This document shows positions 24,836-33,083 of a stretch of DNA of 64,000 nucleotides, piece by piece. The position numbers were made by a program, and so were the translations under genes. The notes under the pieces were generated by a model. It saw only the letters and a program-made list of their open reading frames with translations, was not told the origin of the DNA and ran no database searches. The DNA comes from Microlunatus panaciterrae (GTDB lineage Bacteria; Actinomycetota; Actinomycetes; Propionibacteriales; Propionibacteriaceae): the NCBI RefSeq assembly GCF_016907535.1, contig NZ_JAFBCF010000001.1, positions 3,224,001 through 3,288,000 of the forward strand, read 5' to 3'. The first letter of the stretch is position 1, and each line of letters opens with the position of its first letter.

Positions 24836-24988
24836 CCCGTCCGGGCACGCCGCCAAACCAGGGCCCGCAGGGTGTGGGCCATGGTGGCCTTCCGCTCGGA
24901 CAGACGGAGCGGCAGACTGAGAGTGAGGCGGCGGCGATGGCGAGCAGCTACGCCTCCGGTCCACAGCGCTGCAGGGAAAGGGAGCCAG

Positions 24989-25141
24989 ATGAGCGAGCAG
25001 CCCGTCGAGGATGCGAAGGACAAGCCGACGGAGCCTGCTGAGCGCCCACCGGCACGGCCGACCATCCATCACGACCACCCCCGCACCGAGGGTGAGACCT
25101 CCGTCGACGACGCCTGGGGGGCCGCGGACGACCCAGCCTGA
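24989..25141 (+). CDS. Small acidic/proline-rich hypothetical protein
   Basis: A 50-residue frame, starting MSEQPVEDAKDK and ending DDAWGAADDPA, with a GGGAAAGGGAG ribosome-binding stretch upstream. The protein is polar and probably disordered, with many Pro, Glu and Asp. Similar short acidic tails follow sulfur or membrane operons in actinobacteria, but I know of no function. The 153 bp before it (24836-24988) show nothing that I can name. It could be a chance frame. Confidence 0.5.
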   Translation: MSEQPVEDAKDKPTEPAERPPARPTIHHDHPRTEGETSVDDAWGAADDPA

Positions 25142-25176
25142 CCCGACTGTTGCCGGCTCAGCCCAGGCCGGGCCGG

Positions 25177-25782
25177 TCAGCCCCGCAACGTCTGCGCGAG
25201 GCGGGACAGCAGCGCCCAGGCCAGCACCGCAAGGCCGACACCGCCGAGCACGGCCAGACCTCCGGAGCGCACCGCCTGGCTCGACAACCACGCCATCACC
25301 ACCGCCAAGAGCTGGGCGACGGCCTGCATCACCAGCAGCCTGCGCAGTGCGGGAAGCAGGACGGCCAGCTCGAGTCGGCCCCGCCAGGACAGGTCGCCGT
25401 TCGTCGCGCCGAGCACCACCAGCAGGTGGACGCCCAGCAGCAGCGCGAAACTCTGCCATCGCCACGGGTCGCCGCCGGAGAGCACCAGGGTCAGGCCCAG
25501 CGCGAGCGCGAGCATCGCCGGTGCCATCCCCTGCGGCCGGATGATCACCAGGGCCACAGCCAGTCCGGTCAGCACCCACCAGAAGGCACCTGACACGGTC
25601 AGGGCCGCGCAGCCGCAGGCGATCAGCCCGATGGCGAGGCGCAGCACCCAGCCGCCGACGCTGGGACCGATCTCGATCCGCACCCACGGCTTGGCTCGGG
25701 CCGACGGCGACCGGTCGACCCGCAGCGCCCGGAGCAGCCGCTGCCAACGCGTGTCGGCGGTCGGGCCGCCTGCTGCGCTCAT
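25177..25782 (-). CDS. Multi-pass membrane protein, last gene of the MoxR/DUF58 operon
   Basis: A 201-residue protein with about six hydrophobic helices (GWVLRLAIGLIACGCAAL, FWWVLTGLAVALVIIR, APAMLALALGLTLVLSG, FALLLGVHLLVVLGA, and two near the C-terminus). I do not recognise the family. The start is the ATG overlapping the DUF58 stop (ATGA), so translation is probably coupled; the open frame extends further upstream but overlaps DUF58 in another frame. It is likely a membrane partner of the MoxR/DUF58 system. Confidence 0.8.
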   Translation of the reverse strand: MSAAGGPTADTRWQRLLRALRVDRSPSARAKPWVRIEIGPSVGGWVLRLAIGLIACGCAALTVSGAFWWVLTGLAVALVIIRPQGMAPAMLALALGLTLVLSGGDPWRWQSFALLLGVHLLVVLGATNGDLSWRGRLELAVLLPALRRLLVMQAVAQLLAVVMAWLSSQAVRSGGLAVLGGVGLAVLAWALLSRLAQTLRG

Positions 25783-27143
25783 CGCCGGTCCGCCCGTCTG
25801 CGGGCCAGCGCCATCAGCGAGACCTGGACGTTCTCCGTAGAGCCGTTGCCGTCCGGGTCGCCCTCCCAGTGCACCAGCTCGACCCCGGTGCCCGCCAGCG
25901 CGCGCAACCGGTCGCCACGTTCCATCCGGATGATCCGGTAGGCGGTGTGCAACCGCGGCGGCAGCGATCCACCCTCGAGCCTGGGCAGCACGTCGACGGC
26001 GATCACCCGATGCCCGCTCTGCCGCCACAACCAGGCCAGCCGGGCCACGTCGTCGTCGAGGAAGGTGGAGAACACGATGATCAGGGCACCCGACGGCAGC
26101 CGGGGAGCCCGCCGCCGCGGCTTGGGTTCGCCCTCGGGTTGAGCCAGCGCGAGGTGGTGTACCAGCCGCCGGAGCTGCTGGCGGCCGCCCGCCGGCGGGA
26201 CCGGTCGGCGCATCCTGCCCAGGTCTTCGAGACCGACCCGGTCACCGCCGTCGAGGAAGCGGCGGGCCAACGAGGCCGCCGCCTCCCGGGCCACGTCCAG
26301 TGAGGTGGCCTGGTCCTGGCGGACCTCGGTCGCCCCGCTCCAGTTCGAGATGTCGGGACCGACCTCGTCGCGGGAGTCCAGGACGAGCATCACTGTCGCA
26401 TCGGCGGTGGCGAACGTCCGCCGGACGTAGAGGTCGGTCAGCCGGGCGGAGCCCGGTCCAGCCGCAGCGGGCGTCTGGCCGCGTCGGGCCGTCACCCGCC
26501 AGTCGATCCGGCGGAGCCGGTCGCCCGGCTGGAACAGGTTGATGTCGTGCAGGTCGCCCCCGTCGCCGGCACGTCGTGAGTTATGGGCTCCGGTCAGGCC
26601 CTGGAGGCGGAACGGCAGCGGCAGCTGGCGGAGCGGTTTCGCCGCGGGCAGCACCATGACGGTCACCGGCCGTACCGAGAACGGGGTGTGCCGTACCAGG
26701 TGGTCGGCTCCCGCCTCCAGGCAGTCGGTGGAGAACACCGTGTGCTGCCCGGTGCGTACGGTCGACATCGTCAGCCGCAGCTCCCGCTGCTGCCGGGCAG
26801 CGACCAGCACCTCGCTGGTCCGGTGCCCGGGTGCGGCCACCCGCACGTGCATGCTGGCGACCGAGGGCGCCGGTGAGAGGGTCAACCGGCCGACGATCTC
26901 TCCCGGTTCGGCCAGTTGGCCGCCGACCCGCAGCGAGGCGGTCCCCGACCGGTCCGGCCGGTGCAGCCAGTTCCAGACCACGGTGAGCACCAGCGGTACG
27001 CCGAGAACCCCGACATCCGGGCGCCTGGTCAACAGGCCGAGCACCAGCAGGGCCATCCCGGCCACCGTCCAGGCGCCGGCGGCGACGCTGGTGCGCCAGC
27101 GCTGGGGGAGTGCCGGCGGCGGACGGTATTCGGGGATGCTCAC
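25779..27143 (-). CDS. DUF58 domain protein (MoxR-associated)
   Basis: A 454-residue protein. Two N-terminal membrane helices (TVAGMALLVLGLL, GVPLVLTVVWNWL) precede a beta-rich region and the DUF58 core: FQPGDRLRRIDWRVTARRG (~205-223), LYVRRTFATADATVMLVLDS with the D-x-S-like metal-site segment, then a von Willebrand-type Rossmann segment (GALIIVFSTFLDDDVARLAW). DUF58 proteins work with MoxR AAA ATPases in envelope or metal-insertion functions. It lies 13 bp downstream of the MoxR gene. Confidence 0.9.
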   Translation of the reverse strand: MSIPEYRPPPALPQRWRTSVAAGAWTVAGMALLVLGLLTRRPDVGVLGVPLVLTVVWNWLHRPDRSGTASLRVGGQLAEPGEIVGRLTLSPAPSVASMHVRVAAPGHRTSEVLVAARQQRELRLTMSTVRTGQHTVFSTDCLEAGADHLVRHTPFSVRPVTVMVLPAAKPLRQLPLPFRLQGLTGAHNSRRAGDGGDLHDINLFQPGDRLRRIDWRVTARRGQTPAAAGPGSARLTDLYVRRTFATADATVMLVLDSRDEVGPDISNWSGATEVRQDQATSLDVAREAAASLARRFLDGGDRVGLEDLGRMRRPVPPAGGRQQLRRLVHHLALAQPEGEPKPRRRAPRLPSGALIIVFSTFLDDDVARLAWLWRQSGHRVIAVDVLPRLEGGSLPPRLHTAYRIIRMERGDRLRALAGTGVELVHWEGDPDGNGSTENVQVSLMALARRRADRR

Positions 27144-27156
27144 CGGGCGCTCCTGA

Positions 27157-28137
27157 TCAACGGGCCGAGGCGACGGCGGCCGGTCCGGGCACCTGGGACA
27201 GCAGTGTCTGGACCAGGTCGGCGGGCTGCAGGCCGGTCGCCCAGGTCTGCGGGTTGAGGGTGAGCCGGTGGGCCAACGCGCTGACCGCGATCTCCTTCAC
27301 GTCCTCCGGCGTCACATAGTCACGGCCCGACAGCACAGCCAGTGCCCGGGCGACCAGGACCAGAGCCTGTGAACCACGCGGGGAGGCGCCGACCTCGACC
27401 GCGCCATGCCCGCGGGTCGCGGCGGCCAGGTCGACGCAGTAGCGGCTGATGTCACGGTCGACCTCGACTGCCTCGACACCCGCCTGCATGGCCAGCACCG
27501 TCTCCGGGTCCACCACCTGGCGGACCGAGGCCTCCTCGGTGCGGCGCTCCAACCGTCGGATCAAGACCTCCGTCTCCGCCTGACGATCGGGGTAGCCGAC
27601 GGCGAGCCGGACCATGAAGCGGTCCAGCTGGGCCTCAGGCAGCGGGTAGGTGCCCTCGTACTCGACCGGGTTGGAGGTGGCCATCACATGGAACGGCTTC
27701 GCCAGCGGGAAGCTGTGCCCCTCGACGGTGACCTGGCGTTCGGCCATCGCCTCCAACAGCGCCGACTGGGTCTTGGGCGCTGTCCGGTTGATCTCGTCGG
27801 CCAGGAACAGACCGGTGAACACCGGCCCGGCCCGGAAGACGAACTGCGACTCGGCGGGGTCGAACACGTACGAGCCGGTGATGTCGGCCGGCAGCAGGTC
27901 CGGGGTGCACTGCAACCGGCGGAAGTCCAGGCCGAGAGCGGTGGCGAGGCTGCGGGCAGCCAGCGTCTTGCCCAGCCCCGGGACATCCTCGAACAGGACA
28001 TGCCCGCCGGCAAGGATGGCGGCCAGCGCGGTCCGCAGCGCCGACTCCATCCCGACGACGACGGTCCCGACCTCGGTAAGGACAGTGCCGCACAGACGCG
28101 ACACCTCGGCTACGGGCAGTGGTTGGGCGGTCACCAT
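27157..28137 (-). CDS. MoxR family AAA ATPase
   Basis: A 326-residue AAA+ ATPase. The Walker A is FEDVPGLGKTLAARSLA (~49-65), Walker B LFLADEINRTAPKTQSALLEAM (~110-131), sensor 1 MATSNPVEYEGTYPLPEAQLDRF (~152-174), and the sensor 2 region near TRGHGAVEVGASPRG. MoxR ATPases act as chaperones with VWA/DUF58 partners. The gene overlaps the upstream 188-residue membrane protein by 7 bp. All catalytic motifs are intact. Confidence 0.94.
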   Translation of the reverse strand: MVTAQPLPVAEVSRLCGTVLTEVGTVVVGMESALRTALAAILAGGHVLFEDVPGLGKTLAARSLATALGLDFRRLQCTPDLLPADITGSYVFDPAESQFVFRAGPVFTGLFLADEINRTAPKTQSALLEAMAERQVTVEGHSFPLAKPFHVMATSNPVEYEGTYPLPEAQLDRFMVRLAVGYPDRQAETEVLIRRLERRTEEASVRQVVDPETVLAMQAGVEAVEVDRDISRYCVDLAAATRGHGAVEVGASPRGSQALVLVARALAVLSGRDYVTPEDVKEIAVSALAHRLTLNPQTWATGLQPADLVQTLLSQVPGPAAVASAR

Positions 28138-28697
28138 GACGGGGCTCCTGGAACGGTTGGATTGTCGTACGGGCGGGGGCGGTGAGCGTGGTCCGGGTGG
28201 TCACCGGAAGGAAGGGTGTCCAGGCGTTCGAGCGCATCGACGCACCGGACGAAGGTGTCGAAGCGCGGCGGCGGGCCCGTCTCGGCGGTCAGCACGGCCC
28301 AGACCTGGTCGCCGAGCAGCCGGGCCGCCGTCTCTCGTCCGGCGGGGTCGTCCACCTGCACGCCGCGGGCGGCGAGGCGGGTCACGGCGAGCTCGCGGAG
28401 TCGGCGCAACGGTGCCTCGCCGACCCTGTTCTCATGCCCGCCCAGCGTCCAGGACAGTCGCGTCACCTCGCGCCGGGCACCGTCGGCGATCTGGTCGTCG
28501 GGTGGCTCCCAGGGCACGTCCTCACCCGCCGGCAGCAGGGCGAGCAGGCCGCCGACGGTGGCGGTGGCGGTGCCGAGCAGCAGGCACTGCACCCAGTTGA
28601 CGCCCACCACGAAGGCGGCCACCGGCACCAGCACGCTGAGGACGACCACCCAGACGACCCTGGTCCGCCGGATCCGCTGGGCTTCGAAGTCCATCAT
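28131..28697 (-). CDS. Hypothetical protein with two membrane helices
   Basis: A 188-residue protein. Two adjacent helices near the N-terminus (VVWVVVLSVLVPVAAFVVGV and VQCLLLGTATATVGGLLALL) are followed by a soluble, charged C-terminal domain (RREVTRLSWTLGGHENRVGEAPLRRL). It occurs between DUF4129 and MoxR genes, where actinobacterial MoxR operons commonly carry such a protein. It overlaps both neighbours. The function is unknown. Confidence 0.8.
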   Translation of the reverse strand: MMDFEAQRIRRTRVVWVVVLSVLVPVAAFVVGVNWVQCLLLGTATATVGGLLALLPAGEDVPWEPPDDQIADGARREVTRLSWTLGGHENRVGEAPLRRLRELAVTRLAARGVQVDDPAGRETAARLLGDQVWAVLTAETGPPPRFDTFVRCVDALERLDTLPSGDHPDHAHRPRPYDNPTVPGAPSW

Positions 28698-29416
28698 GGC
28701 GTCGGCCCCGGTGCTGCGCCGGTCCAGCTGGCAGCCAGCCGACCCAGGCAGGCCCGAGCGGCGGCGACCTCATTCGGACCGACGCCGGCGCTGGAGAACC
28801 GGGCCCGGTGGTAGAGCCGCAGCAACTCGCGCGTGGCGACCGGATCGGCCTCGGTCCGAGCCAGCACGTCGACGGTGAACTCGGTCGGGGTCTGGGCCGG
28901 TTGCCGGGTCACCCCGGAGCCGTCGGCGGCCTCCTCCAACTCGAGCCAGGCAGCGACGATGGCGTTGTTGGGGTCGGAGATCCGGTCCAGGGAGCGGGTG
29001 GCCGCAGCAATGCCCTGCCGCAGCACCGGCAGATCGGGCATCGCCTGGTCGGCAACCAAGGCAGCCCCCAGGCCCCGCGGGTCCTCCCGTACCGTCGACA
29101 CCGTGCGCCGAAAGCGCTGCCAGAGCCACCAGAGCAGGCCGACCGCGGCGAGCACCCCGACAGCGAGGGCCAGCGTGCCCAGCCAGCTGAGGTCGAGGTG
29201 CAGCGCCGGCGGGTGGGGCTGTGGGGTCGCCGATGCCGGGCCTGGCATGCCCCCTGCCGGCGTCGGCATCTCGAACGGTCGATCCGGCCGGGCGAACTGT
29301 GGAAAGTTGCGGTGCTCCAGCGTCCAGGAGCCGCCGGTAGCGGCGCCCAGCAGCGCCAGCACGAGCACGGTGACGACACCCACCAGGGCGCCGACCGACC
29401 GCGTGCGTAACCGCAA
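28694..29416 (-). CDS. DUF4129 domain membrane protein
   Basis: About 240 residues from a TTG start preceded by GGAG at 9-bp spacing; the frame runs 32 codons further without a good start. One helix lies at the N-terminus (ALVGVVTVLVLALLGAATGG), a second follows the Pro-rich linker (LGTLALAVGVLAAVGLLWWLW), and the C-terminal cytosolic DUF4129 region (AIVAAWLELEEAADGSGV, TPTEFTVDVLART, LLRLYHRARFSSAGVG) is characteristic. It is the first gene of the MoxR operon and is divergent from the LysR gene. Confidence 0.82.
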   Translation of the reverse strand: MRLRTRSVGALVGVVTVLVLALLGAATGGSWTLEHRNFPQFARPDRPFEMPTPAGGMPGPASATPQPHPPALHLDLSWLGTLALAVGVLAAVGLLWWLWQRFRRTVSTVREDPRGLGAALVADQAMPDLPVLRQGIAAATRSLDRISDPNNAIVAAWLELEEAADGSGVTRQPAQTPTEFTVDVLARTEADPVATRELLRLYHRARFSSAGVGPNEVAAARACLGRLAASWTGAAPGPTP

Positions 29417-29562
29417 GCTTCTCTGCTCCGTCCAGACGAGGAAAGTCCAGCATAGGGCGCGCGCTTTCCGGCGGTGGGCCGGGACCGGCGACCGCCAGGC
29501 CGACCTGCCCACCGATGCGTGCGGCCGATCGGGAGGCGGCGACCCGGGGCTAGAGTCAGGTT

Positions 29563-30459
29563 GTGGAACTTCGCCAGCTGGAGCACTTCATCGCCGTCGC
29601 CGAGGAGCAGCACTTCACCCACGCCGCCGAGCTGCTGCAGATCTCTCAGTCGGGACTGTCGGCATCGATCCGGGCGCTGGAGACCGAGCTCGGCTCACCG
29701 CTGTTCGTCCGCAGCACCCGTCGGGTGGAGCTCACCCCGGCGGGCCGTGCCTTCCTGGACGAGGCGGTGCGTACGGTGGCCAGCGCCACCGCAGCCAAGA
29801 ACGCCGTGGCTGCGGTCCAGGGGGTGCTGCGGGGGACGATGAGCGTCGGTACCGAGCAGTGCCTCGGAGTGCTGAACCTGCCGCAGGAGCTGGCCGGATT
29901 CCGTAGCCGGCATCCGGGCGTCGAGGTGCGGCTCAGCTATGAGGGTTCGGCCGACCTGGTGGCCAAGGTCGGCGCCGGGCAGGTCGATCTGGCGCTGGTG
30001 GCGATCTGCGACCCCGACCCGATCGGGCTCCAGCTGGTCCCGCTGTCGGTCGAGTCGTTCGTCGTACTGTGCCATCCGAGCCATCCGGTCGCGGCGCTCA
30101 CCTCGGTCGAGATCGACCGGTTGGTGGGGGAGAGCTTCGTCGGATTCCTTCCGGGCTGGGGTGCCCGGGTGCTGGCTGAGCGCGCCTTCGCTTCGATCGG
30201 GTCACCCCACCGGGTGTCGATGGAGGTCAACGACGTACACACCCTGCTGGACCTGGTGGAGCACGGGCTCGGCATCGCCATCGTGCCGGAGCACTTCGCG
30301 CGCAAGCGACCCGACAAGCTGGCTGCGGTCGCCATCGACCACGACCGGTTGCAGTGGCGTGTCGCGGTGGCGCTGCCGCACCAGCCGTCGCCGGCGGCCA
30401 AGGAGCTGCTGTCCCAGTTCGATGTCAGCGCGCAGAGTGCGCCGACGGCGGCCGCCTGA
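29563..30459 (+). CDS. LysR family transcriptional regulator
   Basis: A 298-residue LysR regulator with a GTG start (MELRQLEHFIAVAEEQHFTHAA). The HTH occupies residues 1-60 (HAAELLQISQSGLSASIRALETELG), and the effector domain starts near 90 (GTMSVGTEQCLGVLNLP). It is divergent from the DUF4129 operon, so it may regulate that operon or itself; typical LysR sites (T-N11-A) would lie in the 146 bp between. A 14-bp-stem hairpin follows the stop. Confidence 0.93.
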   Translation: MELRQLEHFIAVAEEQHFTHAAELLQISQSGLSASIRALETELGSPLFVRSTRRVELTPAGRAFLDEAVRTVASATAAKNAVAAVQGVLRGTMSVGTEQCLGVLNLPQELAGFRSRHPGVEVRLSYEGSADLVAKVGAGQVDLALVAICDPDPIGLQLVPLSVESFVVLCHPSHPVAALTSVEIDRLVGESFVGFLPGWGARVLAERAFASIGSPHRVSMEVNDVHTLLDLVEHGLGIAIVPEHFARKRPDKLAAVAIDHDRLQWRVAVALPHQPSPAAKELLSQFDVSAQSAPTAAA

Positions 30460-30478
30460 CCTTTGGGGGTGGAGACGC

Positions 30479-30510
30479 CAGTGGCCGGGCCCCGAAGGGC
30501 CCGGCCACTG
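30479..30510. terminator. Strong hairpin terminator between convergent genes
   Basis: A perfect 14-bp stem (arm CAGTGGCCGGGCCC) closes a CGAA tetraloop. It lies 20 bp after the LysR stop and 26 bp before the stop codon of the convergent aldo/keto reductase gene, so it can serve both. Confidence 0.8.
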
Positions 30511-30535
30511 CTGTTGATGCGTCTGGTTTACGCGA

Positions 30536-31507
30536 TCACCAGGCGTAGTCCTCCGGGGCCGGCTTGTGGCCCGGGAAGATCTCGTCCAGCTTGGTGAGGG
30601 CGCTCTCGTCCAGGGAGATCTCCATCGCCTTGACGGCGGTGTCGAGCTGCTCCTGGGTTCGCGGGCCGATGATCGGCGCGGTCACGGCCGGCTGATGCAG
30701 CAGCCACGCCAGTGCCAGCTGACCCGGCTCGTGCCCGAGCTCGTCGGCGAAGCTCTCGTACGCCTCGATCTGCTCGCGGTGCTCGGCCAGCGTTTCCGCA
30801 GCCCGACCCTCGAGGCGACGGACGCCCTGGACCTCTTTCTTCAGCACACCGCCGAGCAGACCGCCGTGCAGCGGCGACCACGGGATGACACCGAGGCCGT
30901 AGTCCTGCGCGGCCGGCAGCACCTCGAGCTCGACCTCGCGCTTGAGCAGGTTGTAGATCGACTGCTCGCTCACCAGGCCGGTGAAGTTACGCCGAGCGGC
31001 GGCCTCCTGGGCCTTGGCGATGTGCCAGCCGGCGAAGTTGCTGCTGCCGACGTAGAGCACCTTGCCCTGCGCGACCGCAGTCTCGAGGGCCTGCCAGATC
31101 TCGTCCCACGGGGTGGCCCGGTCGACGTGGTGGAACTGGTAGAGGTCGATGTAGTCGGTCTGCAGCCGCTTCAGGCTGGCGTCCAGCGCGCGGCGGATGT
31201 TCAGCGCGGACAGCTTGCCGTTGTTCGGCCACTCGTCCATGTCGCCGTACACCTTGGTGGCGAGGACGGTCTTCTCGCGACGGCCGCCACCCTGGGCGAA
31301 GTAGTTGCCGAGGATGGTCTCGGTGGCACCCTTGCCCTTGCTGCCGCCATAGCCGTTGGCGGTGTCAAAGAAGTTGACGCCGTATTCGTGAGCGGAGTCC
31401 ATGATCGAGTAGGAGGTGCTCTCGTCGGTCTGCGGACCAAAGTTCATGGTGCCGAGGCAGAGACGAGAAACGGTGAGGCCTGTGCGGCCGAGATGGGTGT
31501 AATCCAT
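30536..31507 (-). CDS. Aldo/keto reductase
   Basis: A 323-residue NADPH-dependent aldo/keto reductase. MDYTHLGRTGLTVSRLCLGTMNFG opens the barrel. The catalytic Asp (FFDTANGYGG) and Tyr, Lys (VLATKVYGD) and His (YQFHHVDRAT) are in place, and GPRTQEQLD near the C-terminus is the cofactor loop. An ATG four codons upstream is possible; the one used here follows GGTGA. A second related enzyme is encoded at 50.5-51.5 kb; the two differ at many positions but share the same motifs. Substrate unknown. Confidence 0.9.
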   Translation of the reverse strand: MDYTHLGRTGLTVSRLCLGTMNFGPQTDESTSYSIMDSAHEYGVNFFDTANGYGGSKGKGATETILGNYFAQGGGRREKTVLATKVYGDMDEWPNNGKLSALNIRRALDASLKRLQTDYIDLYQFHHVDRATPWDEIWQALETAVAQGKVLYVGSSNFAGWHIAKAQEAAARRNFTGLVSEQSIYNLLKREVELEVLPAAQDYGLGVIPWSPLHGGLLGGVLKKEVQGVRRLEGRAAETLAEHREQIEAYESFADELGHEPGQLALAWLLHQPAVTAPIIGPRTQEQLDTAVKAMEISLDESALTKLDEIFPGHKPAPEDYAW

Positions 31508-31617
31508 GGTTTTCACCATGCCGTGTCCCAGCCCGGAAATCCAACCGATCAGTCTGATGAGATTGAGAAGCGCAATCTCTGAGTGCGCAGCCGCAGGCTG
31601 CTCCGCCTCGCCGGCCC

Positions 31618-31706
31618 TGCAAGGAATCGACCATCCATAGCTTCCGCCGAGCGGGCTCCCGCCCGGCTCGTGGGCCGGCGACGGAACGAATGGTCGATTC
31701 CTTTCA
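31618..31706. repeat. Dispersed palindromic element, copy B
   Basis: Arms GCAAGGAATCGACCATCCAT and ACGAATGGTCGATTCCTTTC bound an 89-bp imperfect palindrome. An inner inverted repeat (GCCGAGCGGG / CCCGCCCGGC) lies in the centre. It sits between the aldo/keto reductase and DUF559 genes and just overlaps the end of the latter. Confidence 0.75.
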
Positions 31707-32555
31707 CGGACCCTCCAACGCCTGTCGGACCAGGGAGACGACCTGCACCGGATGGTCGGTCAGCATCGTCCAGGTGACCCGCAGAACACGCCACCCGGCC
31801 AGCACGAGGTGGTTCTGCCGCCACCGGTCGTACTCGAAGGTGTCGGTGGCGAGGTCGTCGTGGAACCTCCGCCCATCAACCTCGAGCACCAGCCGCTGCC
31901 GCCGAAAGACGATATCGCCGAAGTAGATCTGGCCCACCGTGGCGATGGCCACGTTGGCCCGCCAGCCGGAGATCCCCGCCTCTCGCAGCAGCCGGTGCGC
32001 CAGCCGCTCGGCGGCCGACCAGGGCTCATCGCGGGAGTCCAGCAGCAGCGCCCGGCGGTCCTGGTTGCCGCGACGGTGCCGGGTGTCCTCCAATGCCTGA
32101 TGCAACTGGGCGAGCGTGGCGGCTCGGGTGCGCAGGACGGTGTCGATGCCGCCAGCCCCGACAGGGGTGTCGCACAGGTCGAGCGCGGTGAGCGCGGGAG
32201 CCGTGAATCGCACCGGCCCTCGGGTGCGGACCAGCTCTGGCGGAACGACCCTGCGGACGATCCGGTAGCCGGGCCTCGTGATCCTCCGGTTGCCGGGCAC
32301 GGCCAACGCGATGTCGCCGACCTGGAGCCCGGGCCAGAACGACACCAGCGCAGCCCCGCCACCGAAGACCACCGCGTCGGGGTCCCACATCATCGCCGCG
32401 CGGATCCTGGTCAACGGGTCGCGGCTCAGCTCGAGCGGAACGTAGACGCCCGGCAGGCTGGCCACCAGCTGGCGTTCCCGGACCAGACGGCTGAGTGTGC
32501 TGGCGAACTGAGGATGGTCACGCACGGCGATCACCCCGCCGTTCTGCCGGATCAC
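31704..32555 (-). CDS. DUF559 / restriction-endonuclease-fold protein with AbiEi-like N-terminus
   Basis: About 283 residues from the chosen GTG. The N-terminal part (VIRQNGGVIAVRDHPQF, then RLVRERQLVASLPGVYVP) resembles the winged-helix antitoxin-like domain seen in these proteins. The C-terminal DUF559 part has FGDIVFRRQRLVLEVDGRRFHDD and DRWRQNHLVLAGWRVLRVTW, a PD-(D/E)xK-like endonuclease fold with Asp and Glu-Val-Asp core residues. The frame extends 89 codons upstream, but that part translates the neighbouring DNA repeats (RPEPVEGR, FDKLRARGEG), so the true start is unclear. Repeat DNA may have inserted at or near it. The role is unknown; defence or DNA metabolism is possible. Confidence 0.75.
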   Translation of the reverse strand: MIRQNGGVIAVRDHPQFASTLSRLVRERQLVASLPGVYVPLELSRDPLTRIRAAMMWDPDAVVFGGGAALVSFWPGLQVGDIALAVPGNRRITRPGYRIVRRVVPPELVRTRGPVRFTAPALTALDLCDTPVGAGGIDTVLRTRAATLAQLHQALEDTRHRRGNQDRRALLLDSRDEPWSAAERLAHRLLREAGISGWRANVAIATVGQIYFGDIVFRRQRLVLEVDGRRFHDDLATDTFEYDRWRQNHLVLAGWRVLRVTWTMLTDHPVQVVSLVRQALEGP

Positions 32556-32594
32556 GCGGTCGAGCTCAGCCCGGGCGCCACCCGCCCTGGCTCC

Positions 32595-32752
32595 CGCACC
32601 CCGAGCCCTTAGCCCCTCACCCGGTGCCCTAGGTCCCTCACCCCGCGCCCTGAGCCCCTCACCCCGCGCACCCCGCGCCCTGAGCCCCTCACCACGCGCC
32701 CTGAGCTTGTCGAAGGGCTCCCGAGTGTGTCGGCCTTCGACAGGCTCAGGCC
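32595..32752. repeat. Tandem GCCCTGAGCCCCTCACCC units and a CTTCGACAAGCTCAGG palindrome
   Basis: Imperfect units of about 20-32 bp reading CGCGCCCTGAGCCCCTCACC repeat here, ending in an inverted pair: CCCTGAGCTTGTCGAAGGGC (32699-32718) and GGCCTTCGACAGGCTCAGGCC (32732-32752). This motif recurs near 36.1, 56.9 and 61.1 kb. It belongs to a palindromic family common in many bacteria; its role is unknown. Confidence 0.8.
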
Positions 32753-32881
32753 GCGTCTCGTGCGGGGGCTCGGGCTGCGTCTCGCGCCCCGGCGGGTCAA
32801 CGTGCTGTGGTTGTTCGCCCATAACTGGAATATGTGGATCGGCCGTCGAACCGTGTCGGGCGTGGAGAGATCTGGGGACAA

Positions 32882-32970
32882 CGCAAGGAAGCGACCACTC
32901 GTTGTGGATGAGGCGCGGCCGTCAGGCTGCGCCCCGCTGTCCGTGCGCGATGACTGGTCGGTTTCTTGCG
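32882..32970. repeat. Dispersed palindromic element, copy C
   Basis: Arms CGCAAGGAAGCGACCACTCG and GACTGGTCGGTTTCTTGCG enclose an 89-bp imperfect palindrome. It lies in the 530-bp gap before the mannitol-dehydrogenase-family gene; the rest of that gap holds the GCCCTGAGC repeats and no other gene I can support. Confidence 0.75.
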
Positions 32971-33083
32971 CCGTCCGCCTGTCACGCTCCGCCTGGCGAG
33001 CCCTCGACACGCTCAGACGACCTTGGTTGAATGGGAAATCGGCCCGGTCCAAGGGCGGGATCACCGAACGGAAGGTCGTCGAG

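Noticed and set aside
32727-33083. Upstream in-frame extension of the mannitol-dehydrogenase-family gene
   Set aside because: It reads through repeat DNA; a good ribosome-binding site and the family start lie at 33084.
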